A stretch of DNA of 7,122 bases from Lachnospiraceae bacterium (GCA_022790905.1 JAAVYC010000073.1:1-7122); one strand, 5' to 3'. Positions 1 through 6,915 are shown, counted from the first letter of the stretch. Numbers and translations: made by a program. The notes: generated by a model not told the origin, from the letters alone.

Positions 1-818
1 ATCTCATAATCGTGAAGTTCCGACATAAATGCCGTTAAGATTCCCAGTCCTGTACTATCCTCCATATAATCGCCATTTACAGCAAAAATTTTCGATTTTC
101 TGACACTGCTGCGCCAAATAAGGCTCGGCAATTCCTCGTTATCCACTTCGGTGTCCTCTTTCATCCCAACCATATAATGCTTTGTCCCCGAATGCGTGAC
201 ATACCACGGCTCATTCAATTCCAGATCCTGTTTCTTTTTCTCTTTCTTCGTCGTCGCATAATATTGCATAGAACCTCCAAGCAAGAATCCCTCAAAGAGA
301 TGAACACCCTCAATCTGTGTCGATTCCGTCTTAATCTGAGTAATCCCCAAAAGTTCTTGCAGACCTGATTCCTGCTCTATTACAGCAGTCTCTGGCAGAT
401 TACAAAAAATCAAATTTGTTCCCTTCTCCGTCATTTCAAGAAGCGTTTGTACATCCCCCTTAAGATCCAAATAGTTAGAATCTAGTAAAACTGCCTCCGG
501 CAGATCTTGTGTGTCCGCCTTGCAGTCTGATAACGACATATAGTGTGCAATCTCACGTTTTGTATAACTCGCCCACTCTGCTACAACTCTTCCAACATTT
601 GTTCCTTCTATATCTCCGATGTAAACAATCAAATCTCTTTTTTTCTGCTCATCTGTATGCAAAGTATCTTTTTTTTCAGTCCCCTGCTTCTGAGTCTTCT
701 CATATTCATTTGTCCCATAATCATTCCACTTTTCTTTGGTTACATTAGAAAACTGAAACATAAAAAACAGTACAAACATAACGCCTGTAATTGTCAAAAA
801 TTTTCTGCGAGATAACAT
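1..818 (-). CDS. DUF2194 / PelA-like membrane-anchored protein, N-terminal part (cut by left edge)
   Basis: The frame stays open from an ATG at 816-818 to the window edge, giving 272 residues with no stop; the C-terminus lies outside. AAGGAG at 827-832 sits 8 bases before the ATG and fixes the start. Residues 1-6 are basic (Arg4, Arg5, Lys6) and are followed by a hydrophobic segment at about 8-24, so it is an anchored or exported protein facing outside. A charged linker (about 27-61) leads to an alpha/beta domain beginning with the strand DLIVYIGD. The region around 246-272 (AVNGDYMEDSTGLGIL) resembles what I know of DUF2194 proteins from clostridial Pel loci. In that family this flavodoxin/reductase-like part precedes a polysaccharide deacetylase domain, which would be off-window here. 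By analogy with PelA it would de-N-acetylate the nascent polymer outside the membrane; that role is inferred. It follows the 764-residue gene by 12 bases. An A8 tract lies at 669-676. Confidence 0.77.
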   Translation of the reverse strand, partial: MLSRRKFLTITGVMFVLFFMFQFSNVTKEKWNDYGTNEYEKTQKQGTEKKDTLHTDEQKKRDLIVYIGDIEGTNVGRVVAEWASYTKREIAHYMSLSDCKADTQDLPEAVLLDSNYLDLKGDVQTLLEMTEKGTNLIFCNLPETAVIEQESGLQELLGITQIKTESTQIEGVHLFEGFLLGGSMQYYATTKKEKKKQDLELNEPWYVTHSGTKHYMVGMKEDTEVDNEELPSLIWRSSVRKSKIFAVNGDYMEDSTGLGILTAFMSELHDYE

Positions 819-826
819 TCCAGACT

Positions 827-832
827 CTCCTT
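827..832 (-). promoter_or_regulatory. Ribosome binding site of the DUF2194/PelA-like gene
   Basis: Minus-strand AAGGAG lies 8 bases before the ATG at 816-818 and overlaps the TAA stop (831-833) of the preceding gene. This layout suggests translational coupling and decides the start of the partial gene. Confidence 0.75.
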
Positions 833-3125
833 ATTTTTTTCCATATGTCTTGGTATTATAGCCATAATCAATCGCAAAATTATAGAAACTGTAAGTATTC
901 TGTTCAATTCGATAACAGATAAATTCATCACTCTCATAATATACTTTCATCTCATTCGGATACTTCTGTTGAAACGCTCGCGCCCAACTATACATTCTAG
1001 ACATAACAACCCAGCGATTTTCTCCCTGATAAATACCGAGACCTTCCGCCACTGGCAGCTTGCGATCCGCTCCTTTTTTAGAAATCTTCTGCCCGCTGTT
1101 CTCATACGTAACCGAATAGTCCAACGGAATCTTCTCGATAAAAAAATAAACTCGGTTTGTTGGAATCACAATTTTTTTCTTTTTTTCCCCTTTTTTGTAT
1201 TCCATATTTCGCAAAAATTTAATCGTCTCATAGTGATATCCATATTCTTCGCACATACGCAATTCATCATTTGCAGAGCATATTGTCCAGGTCTTCTCCT
1301 CGTCATTGTGCAGGATATTCGTCAGGCAAGTAATGGCAGAGTTTGTCTCGAATCCTTCCATATAAAGCGGATCTTTCACCAAATCTTTCTCTGTCATATA
1401 AAAACCAATTCCACAGACAAGGGCAAACGATACCACATGTATCATCCATTGAAACCGAACCCATCCCAACAAAAGCGTCAGGCAGGCATCGGCACAAAAC
1501 ACCCAGACAATCGGAACCATATATGCATAAAAAATCGCACACCGGTTGCTGTCCATCAGCTCAGGAAGTCCAAGCTTATTAGCCATCAGCAAAACACTCA
1601 TAAAGACCATAAAGCATACTGTGGATAAGATCCTTGCCCCATAATCCTGCTGTTTTAAAATAAAAAGCAGGATCGACACTATCAACAGACATGCCATGCC
1701 ACCACAAATACTGCGATACAGCACTAGATCATCACTAGATGAAAGCCAGTAATCTATACTATCTCTCAAAATATCCCATGTATCTTTTGCCTTCGTTTTC
1801 ATTCTATTTTTAAAAGAAACACTCCACTCTTTGAACAAATCTTTATATAGTACAACCGATTCGCGATCCTCTTTTTTTACTTTTGATGATTCTTTTTCAC
1901 TATGTTCTTTTTGTTGATGATCAACTTCTTCTCCACTCGATACCACACTCATTCCCCATTTCAAAGAACCCTGAAGCGGCGTTCCAGTGACATAGGCGAT
2001 CCCCATCGGCAAAATGGCTATTATCACACCGAAAACTCCCGCTAAAAGCACAGGAAAAAAATATTTTTTTCTAAAAAAGCGGAAACCATACCCCACTCCG
2101 ATTCCCAGGCAAAACAGTCCCGCAATCATAGTTCCATAAAAATGCACCGCCAGAGTCAGGCTAAAACTTATCGCAAATCCAACCAGATACCAATTAGCAC
2201 GCCGCTTCATTTTATGGTCGTCTAACTCTGCCTTTCTCTTTTCAAAATAGGCAAAGAGAAAATAGATACTAGGAAGGATAAAAATCATTCCAAATTCCTG
2301 AGGCAAAGAGCTGTAAAATCTCATATAAACAGACTCACTGAACTGCGACGATACCGCATAAATGCCTGCCCCCGCATAAGGTAAAAATTTAGACCGACAA
2401 CATCCTTTTAAAAATGCGAATAACATATAATGTACCAACAAGGTCTGCACCACCCAAAACAAGCGCAGTAAAGTATACGTCGCAATTCCAAATACCGTGT
2501 GCAGATAGTAAATCACACAGTGAAAACCAAACGGATAGACACCATCCACAAAGATCTGACAATCCTTGCTCATATAATTAATCCAATAATTGTGAACCGG
2601 AATGTCCGATGCACAATAGCCATATGTCCGAAACATATTAGATCCATAAATCCAAAAAACCAGCGCGGTCACTACGAACACTAAAATCCAATCTAGAGAG
2701 TGTTTTAAGATTACTTTTTGACACCATTTTCCAAAGCAGCGCAGCTCTTTCCCGATCCAGAACCAAGTTTTTTCAAGCTGAGAACGAACTCCTACCTGAC
2801 CGTTTAGAAATCGGCGGGTAGATTCAAAACAGGGTTCTAAAGTTTCTCGTACCGGCAAATGATTTATTTTGATCATCGCCGCAATCGCTGGGACTACCGT
2901 GAAAAAAATCAGGGTGAAGCGGTTTGAGATATGGAGTAATTGCAGCAAAAAGACGAGATTAATCACATAAAAATTTCCCAGAATACAGTAGATCATAAAT
3001 CGAACTGAGAGACTTTGCGTCTTTAATTTTCGGCGAAGAACAAAAAAAGGAGGCAGGAACGTGATCAAGAAATACGCCAAAAAGATTTCTATCAATTGTA
3101 ATACACTCAGCATTTTCATGGACAC
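831..3125 (-). CDS. Polytopic membrane protein with GT-C glycosyltransferase-like layout, in Pel locus
   Basis: This is a protein of about 764 residues with roughly 12-14 hydrophobic segments. Three lie in the first 85 residues, one at about 145-161, a cluster between about 216 and 380, four between about 473 and 576, and then a soluble C-terminal domain (about 577-764). After the fourth segment a loop carries S-D174-I-P-V-H178-N-Y-W-I-N and then G-V-Y-P-F-G-F-H (195-202). An acidic residue in an early extracytoplasmic loop is the hallmark of GT-C enzymes, which use polyprenyl-phosphate sugars, so a lipid-linked sugar transferase acting on the outer face is plausible but unproven. I do not recognise a named family. 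A very charged Lys/Glu stretch lies at about 398-423. Start choice: AGGAGG at 3134-3139 is 8 bases from GTG 3123-3125 (used here) and 14 from ATG 3117-3119; a GTG at 3132-3134 overlaps the AGGAGG and is unlikely. The gene sits between the pelE-like and DUF2194 genes in a tight operon. Confidence 0.7.
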   Translation of the reverse strand: MSMKMLSVLQLIEIFLAYFLITFLPPFFVLRRKLKTQSLSVRFMIYCILGNFYVINLVFLLQLLHISNRFTLIFFTVVPAIAAMIKINHLPVRETLEPCFESTRRFLNGQVGVRSQLEKTWFWIGKELRCFGKWCQKVILKHSLDWILVFVVTALVFWIYGSNMFRTYGYCASDIPVHNYWINYMSKDCQIFVDGVYPFGFHCVIYYLHTVFGIATYTLLRLFWVVQTLLVHYMLFAFLKGCCRSKFLPYAGAGIYAVSSQFSESVYMRFYSSLPQEFGMIFILPSIYFLFAYFEKRKAELDDHKMKRRANWYLVGFAISFSLTLAVHFYGTMIAGLFCLGIGVGYGFRFFRKKYFFPVLLAGVFGVIIAILPMGIAYVTGTPLQGSLKWGMSVVSSGEEVDHQQKEHSEKESSKVKKEDRESVVLYKDLFKEWSVSFKNRMKTKAKDTWDILRDSIDYWLSSSDDLVLYRSICGGMACLLIVSILLFILKQQDYGARILSTVCFMVFMSVLLMANKLGLPELMDSNRCAIFYAYMVPIVWVFCADACLTLLLGWVRFQWMIHVVSFALVCGIGFYMTEKDLVKDPLYMEGFETNSAITCLTNILHNDEEKTWTICSANDELRMCEEYGYHYETIKFLRNMEYKKGEKKKKIVIPTNRVYFFIEKIPLDYSVTYENSGQKISKKGADRKLPVAEGLGIYQGENRWVVMSRMYSWARAFQQKYPNEMKVYYESDEFICYRIEQNTYSFYNFAIDYGYNTKTYGKK

Positions 3126-3133
3126 GTTCCCCA

Positions 3134-3139
3134 CCTCCT
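3134..3139 (-). promoter_or_regulatory. Ribosome binding site of the GT-C-like gene
   Basis: A perfect minus-strand AGGAGG overlaps the TAG stop (3138-3140) of the pelE-like gene. It is 8 bases from a GTG at 3123-3125 and 14 bases from an ATG at 3117-3119, which argues against the longest possible start at 3134. The overlap with the previous stop suggests translational coupling. Confidence 0.75.
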
Positions 3140-4070
3140 AACTAAACGTCCGAATCAACTCCAGGGTTTCATTATTAAGCACAATTTTAGACTTTTTCAA
3201 CTCCTCCAATTCCCGAAAAAAAGCTTCTCTTTGCTGTGTAGCAAAATATAACTTTAACATACACGTATAGGAAGACAATTCATCTGGATATTCTTCCTTT
3301 CCTCTTTTACACCACATCTCACAAATTTCAAAATTTTTGATTTCCATGAGACGCAGACAAATGATCTCAAAATGGGTCGCCTGCATCGCCTCTTTTTTAC
3401 ATTGATAAAAAATCTCTCCTGCTTTTTCTAACATCCCCACAAAATATTTTTGCTCCATAATGCCAAAAACCTTTTGCTTTAGCACACCGTTCATATATTC
3501 GATGAGCATAGGTGCATACTGCGCTCTCTTTTCGTTCTCCTTTTCATTTTGCAATTCCAGATAAATCTTTTGTGACTTTTCCCTGAAATCGTTGAGTTCA
3601 TCCCTCAAGACAGAGGCCGCATAATGGGACGTCTCTGAGTCCTCACTATTTAGTGCAAGTGCGATAGAGGTCAGAGATTTTTGGACATCCCCACGGACAA
3701 CATTGAGCATTAACGTACGCAAACTATTCTTATCACTGACGGCAATCGCCTCCTCCAATGGCACGATATTCCTCTCTCTCTCCTCATCGGCCTTGACAGA
3801 CGTCTTTACGCGCTCTTTGCTAAAAATGACATCTTCCAAATCTACATCCTGATAAAAAAAGACAAAATAGAACACTTTTCCCGCCAAAAAGAAAAGAGGC
3901 CCCACAACTGGACAAAATAGCATAATCAACGCACAAAAAACATGTCGTATATGGATTCCTTTCCTTTCTTTCTCTGTGACACTAAAAACGGTTACCCAGA
4001 CAAAATACCCCAGCACAACAAGCGTATTTAGAATCAAAATTCCTAGAAACATCCGTTCTCTCGGTCCCAT
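3138..4070 (-). CDS. pelE: PelE-like inner-membrane protein with TPR/helical repeat domain
   Basis: The product has 310 residues. Two hydrophobic segments (about 7-29 and 43-73) are followed by a short charged linker and an all-helical soluble part from about 100 to the end. This is the known PelE architecture: two membrane spans plus a TPR-type cytoplasmic domain that binds PelD in the Pel synthase complex. The block VPLEEAIAVSD at about 103-113 and the HYAASVLRDEL segment at about 149-159 resemble a pattern I associate with PelE-like proteins of Firmicutes. Helix pairs at about 205-300, ending in LKLYFATQQREAF and LEELKKSK, look like TPR-type repeats. The ATG at 4068-4070 is preceded by AAGGAAG (4081-4087) at 10 bases. 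The gene starts 7 bases after the pelD-like stop, as expected for partners made in equal amounts. Primary sequence of PelE is poorly conserved, so the call rests on architecture plus position after pelD. Confidence 0.7.
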   Translation of the reverse strand: MGPRERMFLGILILNTLVVLGYFVWVTVFSVTEKERKGIHIRHVFCALIMLFCPVVGPLFFLAGKVFYFVFFYQDVDLEDVIFSKERVKTSVKADEERERNIVPLEEAIAVSDKNSLRTLMLNVVRGDVQKSLTSIALALNSEDSETSHYAASVLRDELNDFREKSQKIYLELQNEKENEKRAQYAPMLIEYMNGVLKQKVFGIMEQKYFVGMLEKAGEIFYQCKKEAMQATHFEIICLRLMEIKNFEICEMWCKRGKEEYPDELSSYTCMLKLYFATQQREAFFRELEELKKSKIVLNNETLELIRTFS

Positions 4071-4077
4071 ACAATCA

Positions 4078-6249
4078 TCACTTCCTTTTGGATATCACTG
4101 TATATCCGGCTTCTTCAAAACGCTTTTTTACATAAAGCGCTCCTTCTTTTCCTGTATTTGACAAAAGTACATAGAGATTTCCATCCTCTAATTCTCCTAG
4201 ATAATCGCTTTGACGCAGCATCGTAGTAAGCGCTGCGCCTATCTCCCGCCTACTTTTACCAACCTTATCAATCTGCAATATCGTACATTCCGTCAGACCT
4301 TTTTTCTTGGCTCCAAGATAAGCTTTTACCAAATCGAAAAATGCCTCTCTCTCCAAAATATTTGTGCCTCCCACATAACGCTTATCTTCCAATGCCTGTT
4401 GATACCGATTTGCCCGAATCACGGCATTCTGAATCAAATAGCTGACAATCATCAACATATTGGACTGATTCAAATTCATTCTTTCCCATGGAATGCCCCA
4501 AATCATCAGAATTAACTGCATCTCATCCTCCGCATAGATGGCATTCGCCATCAGAGGATATTTTTCTTCCAATTCTTTGTTGATATAAACTTTTCGCTCT
4601 AAAAGCGCCGTATAGAGATCTCCAAATTTTGTATAGTCAATCGAATTGCCAAGTTGTCTCGCCGTCTTAGAAGTAGCTGAAAAAAGGCGGGCGTAAGTAC
4701 CATTGGCCACCGTATAAATTGCAACATCCTCACTGTTGACCAAACGTGCGACAACTTCCGCAGCGTAAAAAAGCACTTCCTCTGGTGCATACTGTTCCAA
4801 GCTTGAGGTAATCTCGTAGATCTTTCCAAAACTGTCATTTTGATTTACGAGTTGTGTCTCAAGAATATTTTTCATGCGGACATTACTCAGATTGATATCA
4901 TGAATGTCATCTAGCTGCCCTTCTAGATAATCGATCTCCCTTTTGCCCTCACTGTCGACAATTTTAAGGCGATCTTTCATATATCCGACTACCATTCCGA
5001 GAATAAAAAGCTGCGCAATCCACACATATGTATTGTAATCCAACAAAACATCAAAACCAGATCTGCCATACATCTGTCTAAAACAATATCCTGCGACAGC
5101 CAAAATCGCAGAAAATACCGCCTGCATCTGGCCATGGACAATCGCAAACAGCAATACGTACAACAGATAAAAATCCAGATTTGCAAAATACTGACTCCCC
5201 ACTGCCCGATTATTCAACATAAAAAACGGAATAAAACAGACCAGATTTTCTACAAATGGCACAAGGATTCGCAAGATCTCTTTTGTCCTCTGTTTCAGAC
5301 GTCCGATCAGACCCAGTCCTCTATCACCCGCTTCTAAAAATACACTGGCATGGCGTTTCATATGTACCACAGTCTCTTTCACAATGTTTTCTAATGAATG
5401 AAAAATACGTGTATCAAACTCTCTCTCAAACACTTTTCCAGATAAAACGAGACGGTGATTTTCTCCCACTGAATGATCTATTATTTTCACACTCTTTCCG
5501 AAAGATTTCTGCACCATCTGTGCTACATCCAATTCATTTACAATCTCCCCGGAAGATACGTGATATAGAGAATTCCTGTGATGATCACATACCATGATTT
5601 TATAGATAAACTCTACCGCATCTGAGACATAGAGCAATGAGAATTCATTTTTTCCATTTGCCGTCACACTCCCATTTTTGAGTGCCTCCAGACACATTTT
5701 AGAACAGATTTGATTGACCTCTTTCCTACTTCCCGGGATACAATACAGATGATCCAAGCGCATAAGAACGATATCCATCCCCATAGTCTCTTTATAATTC
5801 ATACAGAGTTTTTCCCCCTGAATGATCGCCATAGCTTTGACACTTTTTGCAGATGTCGGCTCTGGTTCCATGATATCATTCGGATAAGAGCCATCATAGA
5901 CTTCCTCCGAAGACAGATAAATGAACCTTCCTTTTCCCAACGCAAAAAAAGAGAGCAAGACGTTCACCAAACCAGCCAGATAGCGAACTGATTCCTCATT
6001 AGCACGCATCCAATCAAAATTCGTATCATAAGCTCCCATAAATAAGACCACATCGGGATTCACGCTCTCAAAAATCTCTTTTAGACTCGGACTTTCATAG
6101 GAAAAATCATACTTTTCAAACACTTTATGGTATGAAAATATTTTGTTTTCATTGCCAGTTAATACATAAACTCGGTGCCCCTCTTTGTTCAATTTATTTA
6201 TCACAGTATTGATTACTGCCCCAGCACCACCAACTAATAAAATATTCAT
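4078..6249 (-). CDS. pelD: SDR epimerase-like domain fused to PelD (c-di-GMP receptor of Pel exopolysaccharide synthesis)
   Basis: The product has 723 residues from ATG 6247-6249, chosen because AAGGAG (6260-6265) lies 10 bases upstream and the Rossmann strand begins at residue 1 (MNILLVGGAGAV). A longer frame to 6291 has no ribosome binding site. Domains in order: an extended-SDR/NAD-dependent epimerase-like domain (about 1-300); four membrane segments (about 325-343, 358-373, 374-390, 407-423); a probable helical coil (about 426-481); a GAF domain (about 484-616); and a degenerate GGDEF domain (about 622-723). The last four parts match PelD, the inner-membrane c-di-GMP receptor that activates Pel synthesis. 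The GGDEF signature is replaced by EDGNL (688-692), but an RxxD I-site (R679-Q-S-D682) sits exactly five residues before it, as in inhibitory-site c-di-GMP binders. The SDR part looks inactive: Lys138 and Ile142 occupy the usual Tyr and Lys positions, and Ile13 replaces the third Rossmann glycine. It likely senses c-di-GMP and recruits PelE and the glycosyltransferase. Confidence 0.83.
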   Translation of the reverse strand: MNILLVGGAGAVINTVINKLNKEGHRVYVLTGNENKIFSYHKVFEKYDFSYESPSLKEIFESVNPDVVLFMGAYDTNFDWMRANEESVRYLAGLVNVLLSFFALGKGRFIYLSSEEVYDGSYPNDIMEPEPTSAKSVKAMAIIQGEKLCMNYKETMGMDIVLMRLDHLYCIPGSRKEVNQICSKMCLEALKNGSVTANGKNEFSLLYVSDAVEFIYKIMVCDHHRNSLYHVSSGEIVNELDVAQMVQKSFGKSVKIIDHSVGENHRLVLSGKVFEREFDTRIFHSLENIVKETVVHMKRHASVFLEAGDRGLGLIGRLKQRTKEILRILVPFVENLVCFIPFFMLNNRAVGSQYFANLDFYLLYVLLFAIVHGQMQAVFSAILAVAGYCFRQMYGRSGFDVLLDYNTYVWIAQLFILGMVVGYMKDRLKIVDSEGKREIDYLEGQLDDIHDINLSNVRMKNILETQLVNQNDSFGKIYEITSSLEQYAPEEVLFYAAEVVARLVNSEDVAIYTVANGTYARLFSATSKTARQLGNSIDYTKFGDLYTALLERKVYINKELEEKYPLMANAIYAEDEMQLILMIWGIPWERMNLNQSNMLMIVSYLIQNAVIRANRYQQALEDKRYVGGTNILEREAFFDLVKAYLGAKKKGLTECTILQIDKVGKSRREIGAALTTMLRQSDYLGELEDGNLYVLLSNTGKEGALYVKKRFEEAGYTVISKRK

Positions 6250-6259
6250 GGTTTCCCGA

Positions 6260-6265
6260 CTCCTT
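6260..6265 (-). promoter_or_regulatory. Ribosome binding site of the pelD-like gene
   Basis: Minus-strand AAGGAG lies 10 bases before the ATG at 6247-6249. No comparable site precedes the upstream in-frame ATG at 6289-6291, so this site sets the start at 6249 and places the Rossmann strand at the very N-terminus. Confidence 0.75.
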
Positions 6266-6294
6266 CTATCATTTATCCAATACTGTCTCAATAA

Positions 6295-6639
6295 TTACCA
6301 ATGCAAAATTACTTTTCCTATTACATTGGAAGAATTCCGTTCTTCCTCCGTGAGTTCTTTTGCACGACAAAGTCTCACAGTTCCATTTTTATCCGTATAG
6401 ATCAGAAAAAAATCTTTTTCCTCCACATGCAGATAGCGCTTTGCATAGATCATCTTTCCATTTTTTCCCAATTCTTTTGCATATCGTTCACCCTGATAGG
6501 ATGCGATTCCATAAAAAATAGAAAACAGAAAAACCAGATAAACCATACACAGCATTGTGATAGCAATCCTAATTCCCTTTTTTCTATGTACTTTTACCTT
6601 TTTCTTCCTCTTCTTCAGTTTTTTCTCCCGGTCTCTCAT
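6295..6639 (-). CDS. Small single-pass membrane protein of unknown function, first gene of the Pel-type operon
   Basis: The product has 114 residues from ATG 6637-6639, which has GGGAG (6646-6650) 6 bases upstream. An in-frame TTG at 6670-6672 would give 125 residues but has no binding site and would begin only about 18 bases after the predicted transcript start. Residues 1-22 are strongly basic (runs of Lys/Arg), residues 23-47 form one hydrophobic segment, and about 65 mostly polar residues follow. The basic flank predicts N-terminus inside, C-terminus outside. The tail (N-V-I-G-K-V-I-L-H-W) faintly recalls the end of signal peptidase I proteins (IGKV..RYW), but no catalytic Ser or Lys region is present, so I do not call it a peptidase. 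It is the gene nearest the promoter, 45 bases ahead of the pelD-like gene, so it is probably co-expressed with the Pel machinery. Function unknown. Confidence 0.62.
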   Translation of the reverse strand: MRDREKKLKKRKKKVKVHRKKGIRIAITMLCMVYLVFLFSIFYGIASYQGERYAKELGKNGKMIYAKRYLHVEEKDFFLIYTDKNGTVRLCRAKELTEEERNSSNVIGKVILHW

Positions 6640-6696
6640 CCCATTCTCCCGCACACATTTTGTAAAATTCAAATTTGTGCCGTCGCATCTTTATAT

Positions 6697-6725
6697 AGTA
6701 TATTATAATTGAATTTATGAGTCAA
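6697..6725 (-). promoter_or_regulatory. Strong vegetative (sigma-A-type) promoter of the operon
   Basis: On the minus strand, TTGACT (6720-6725) and TATACT (6697-6702) are separated by exactly 17 bases, each one mismatch from consensus. Transcription would start near 6689-6691, about 50 bases before the ATG of the small membrane protein. No other promoter this good is seen before the pel genes, so it probably drives the whole operon. Confidence 0.72.
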
Positions 6726-6864
6726 TCTATGATATAATACTTTTCACTCTTTTTCTTCGACTTTTTTCCGCATTTAAAAATTTTTTATCTTATTTTCCCC
6801 AAAATTATCATTTTTTAATAAATGCCTTGTATAATTTTCTATTTCACTTATTTTTTCCCATAAG
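6726..6864. other. AT-rich intergenic gap without a gene
   Basis: About 140 bases of very AT-rich sequence lie between the methyltransferase terminator and the operon promoter. I see no open frame with a ribosome binding site, no tRNA-like fold and no riboswitch-like conserved core. Runs of A/T on both sides may act as an upstream promoter element or a binding site for an AT-preferring regulator, but nothing specific can be named. Confidence 0.5.
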
Positions 6865-6908
6865 AAAAAACAAAGTACCTATATTTTTCATATAATATAC
6901 TTTGTTTT
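6865..6908 (-). terminator. Rho-independent-type terminator after the methyltransferase gene
   Basis: An 11-base perfect inverted repeat (AAAACAAAGTA at 6867-6877, TACTTTGTTTT at 6898-6908) encloses a 20-base loop, which holds a second small repeat (TATAT 6880-6884 with ATATA 6890-6894). Read on the minus strand, the stem runs directly into a T6 tract. It begins 7 bases after the methyltransferase stop. The stem has few G:C pairs, so termination may be incomplete. Confidence 0.68.
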
Positions 6909-6915
6909 CTAAATT

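Noticed and set aside
969..1628. Plus-strand open frame of 219 codons
   Set aside because: It is antisense to the GT-C-like gene, has no ribosome binding site, and its product has no recognisable domain or periodicity.
4078..4380. The C-terminal domain of the PelD-like protein as an active diguanylate cyclase
   Set aside because: The GGDEF signature is replaced by EDGNL, so the metal-binding and GTP-binding residues needed for catalysis are missing.
6584..6688. A 34-residue minus-strand frame (starting MRRHKFEFYK, Glu-rich end) whose ATG lies about 2 bases after the predicted transcript start
   Set aside because: It has no ribosome binding site, would need leaderless translation, and overlaps the small membrane protein in another frame. 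Its Glu-rich end is simply the Lys/Arg-rich reading of that gene shifted by one base.
6301..6708. Plus-strand open frame of 135 codons rich in Phe, Ile and Ser
   Set aside because: It mirrors the Lys-rich small membrane protein on the minus strand and runs through the promoter; no binding site precedes its ATG.
6709..6738. Plus-strand promoter-like pair TTGAAT and TATAAT with an 18-base spacer
   Set aside because: No plus-strand gene follows, and AT-rich sequence gives such matches by chance. It overlaps the better minus-strand promoter.
6639..6865. A c-di-GMP riboswitch in the leader of the operon
   Set aside because: The predicted leader is only about 50 bases and the gap before it is AT-rich with no GEMM-type conserved core visible; control through PelD explains c-di-GMP dependence without it.
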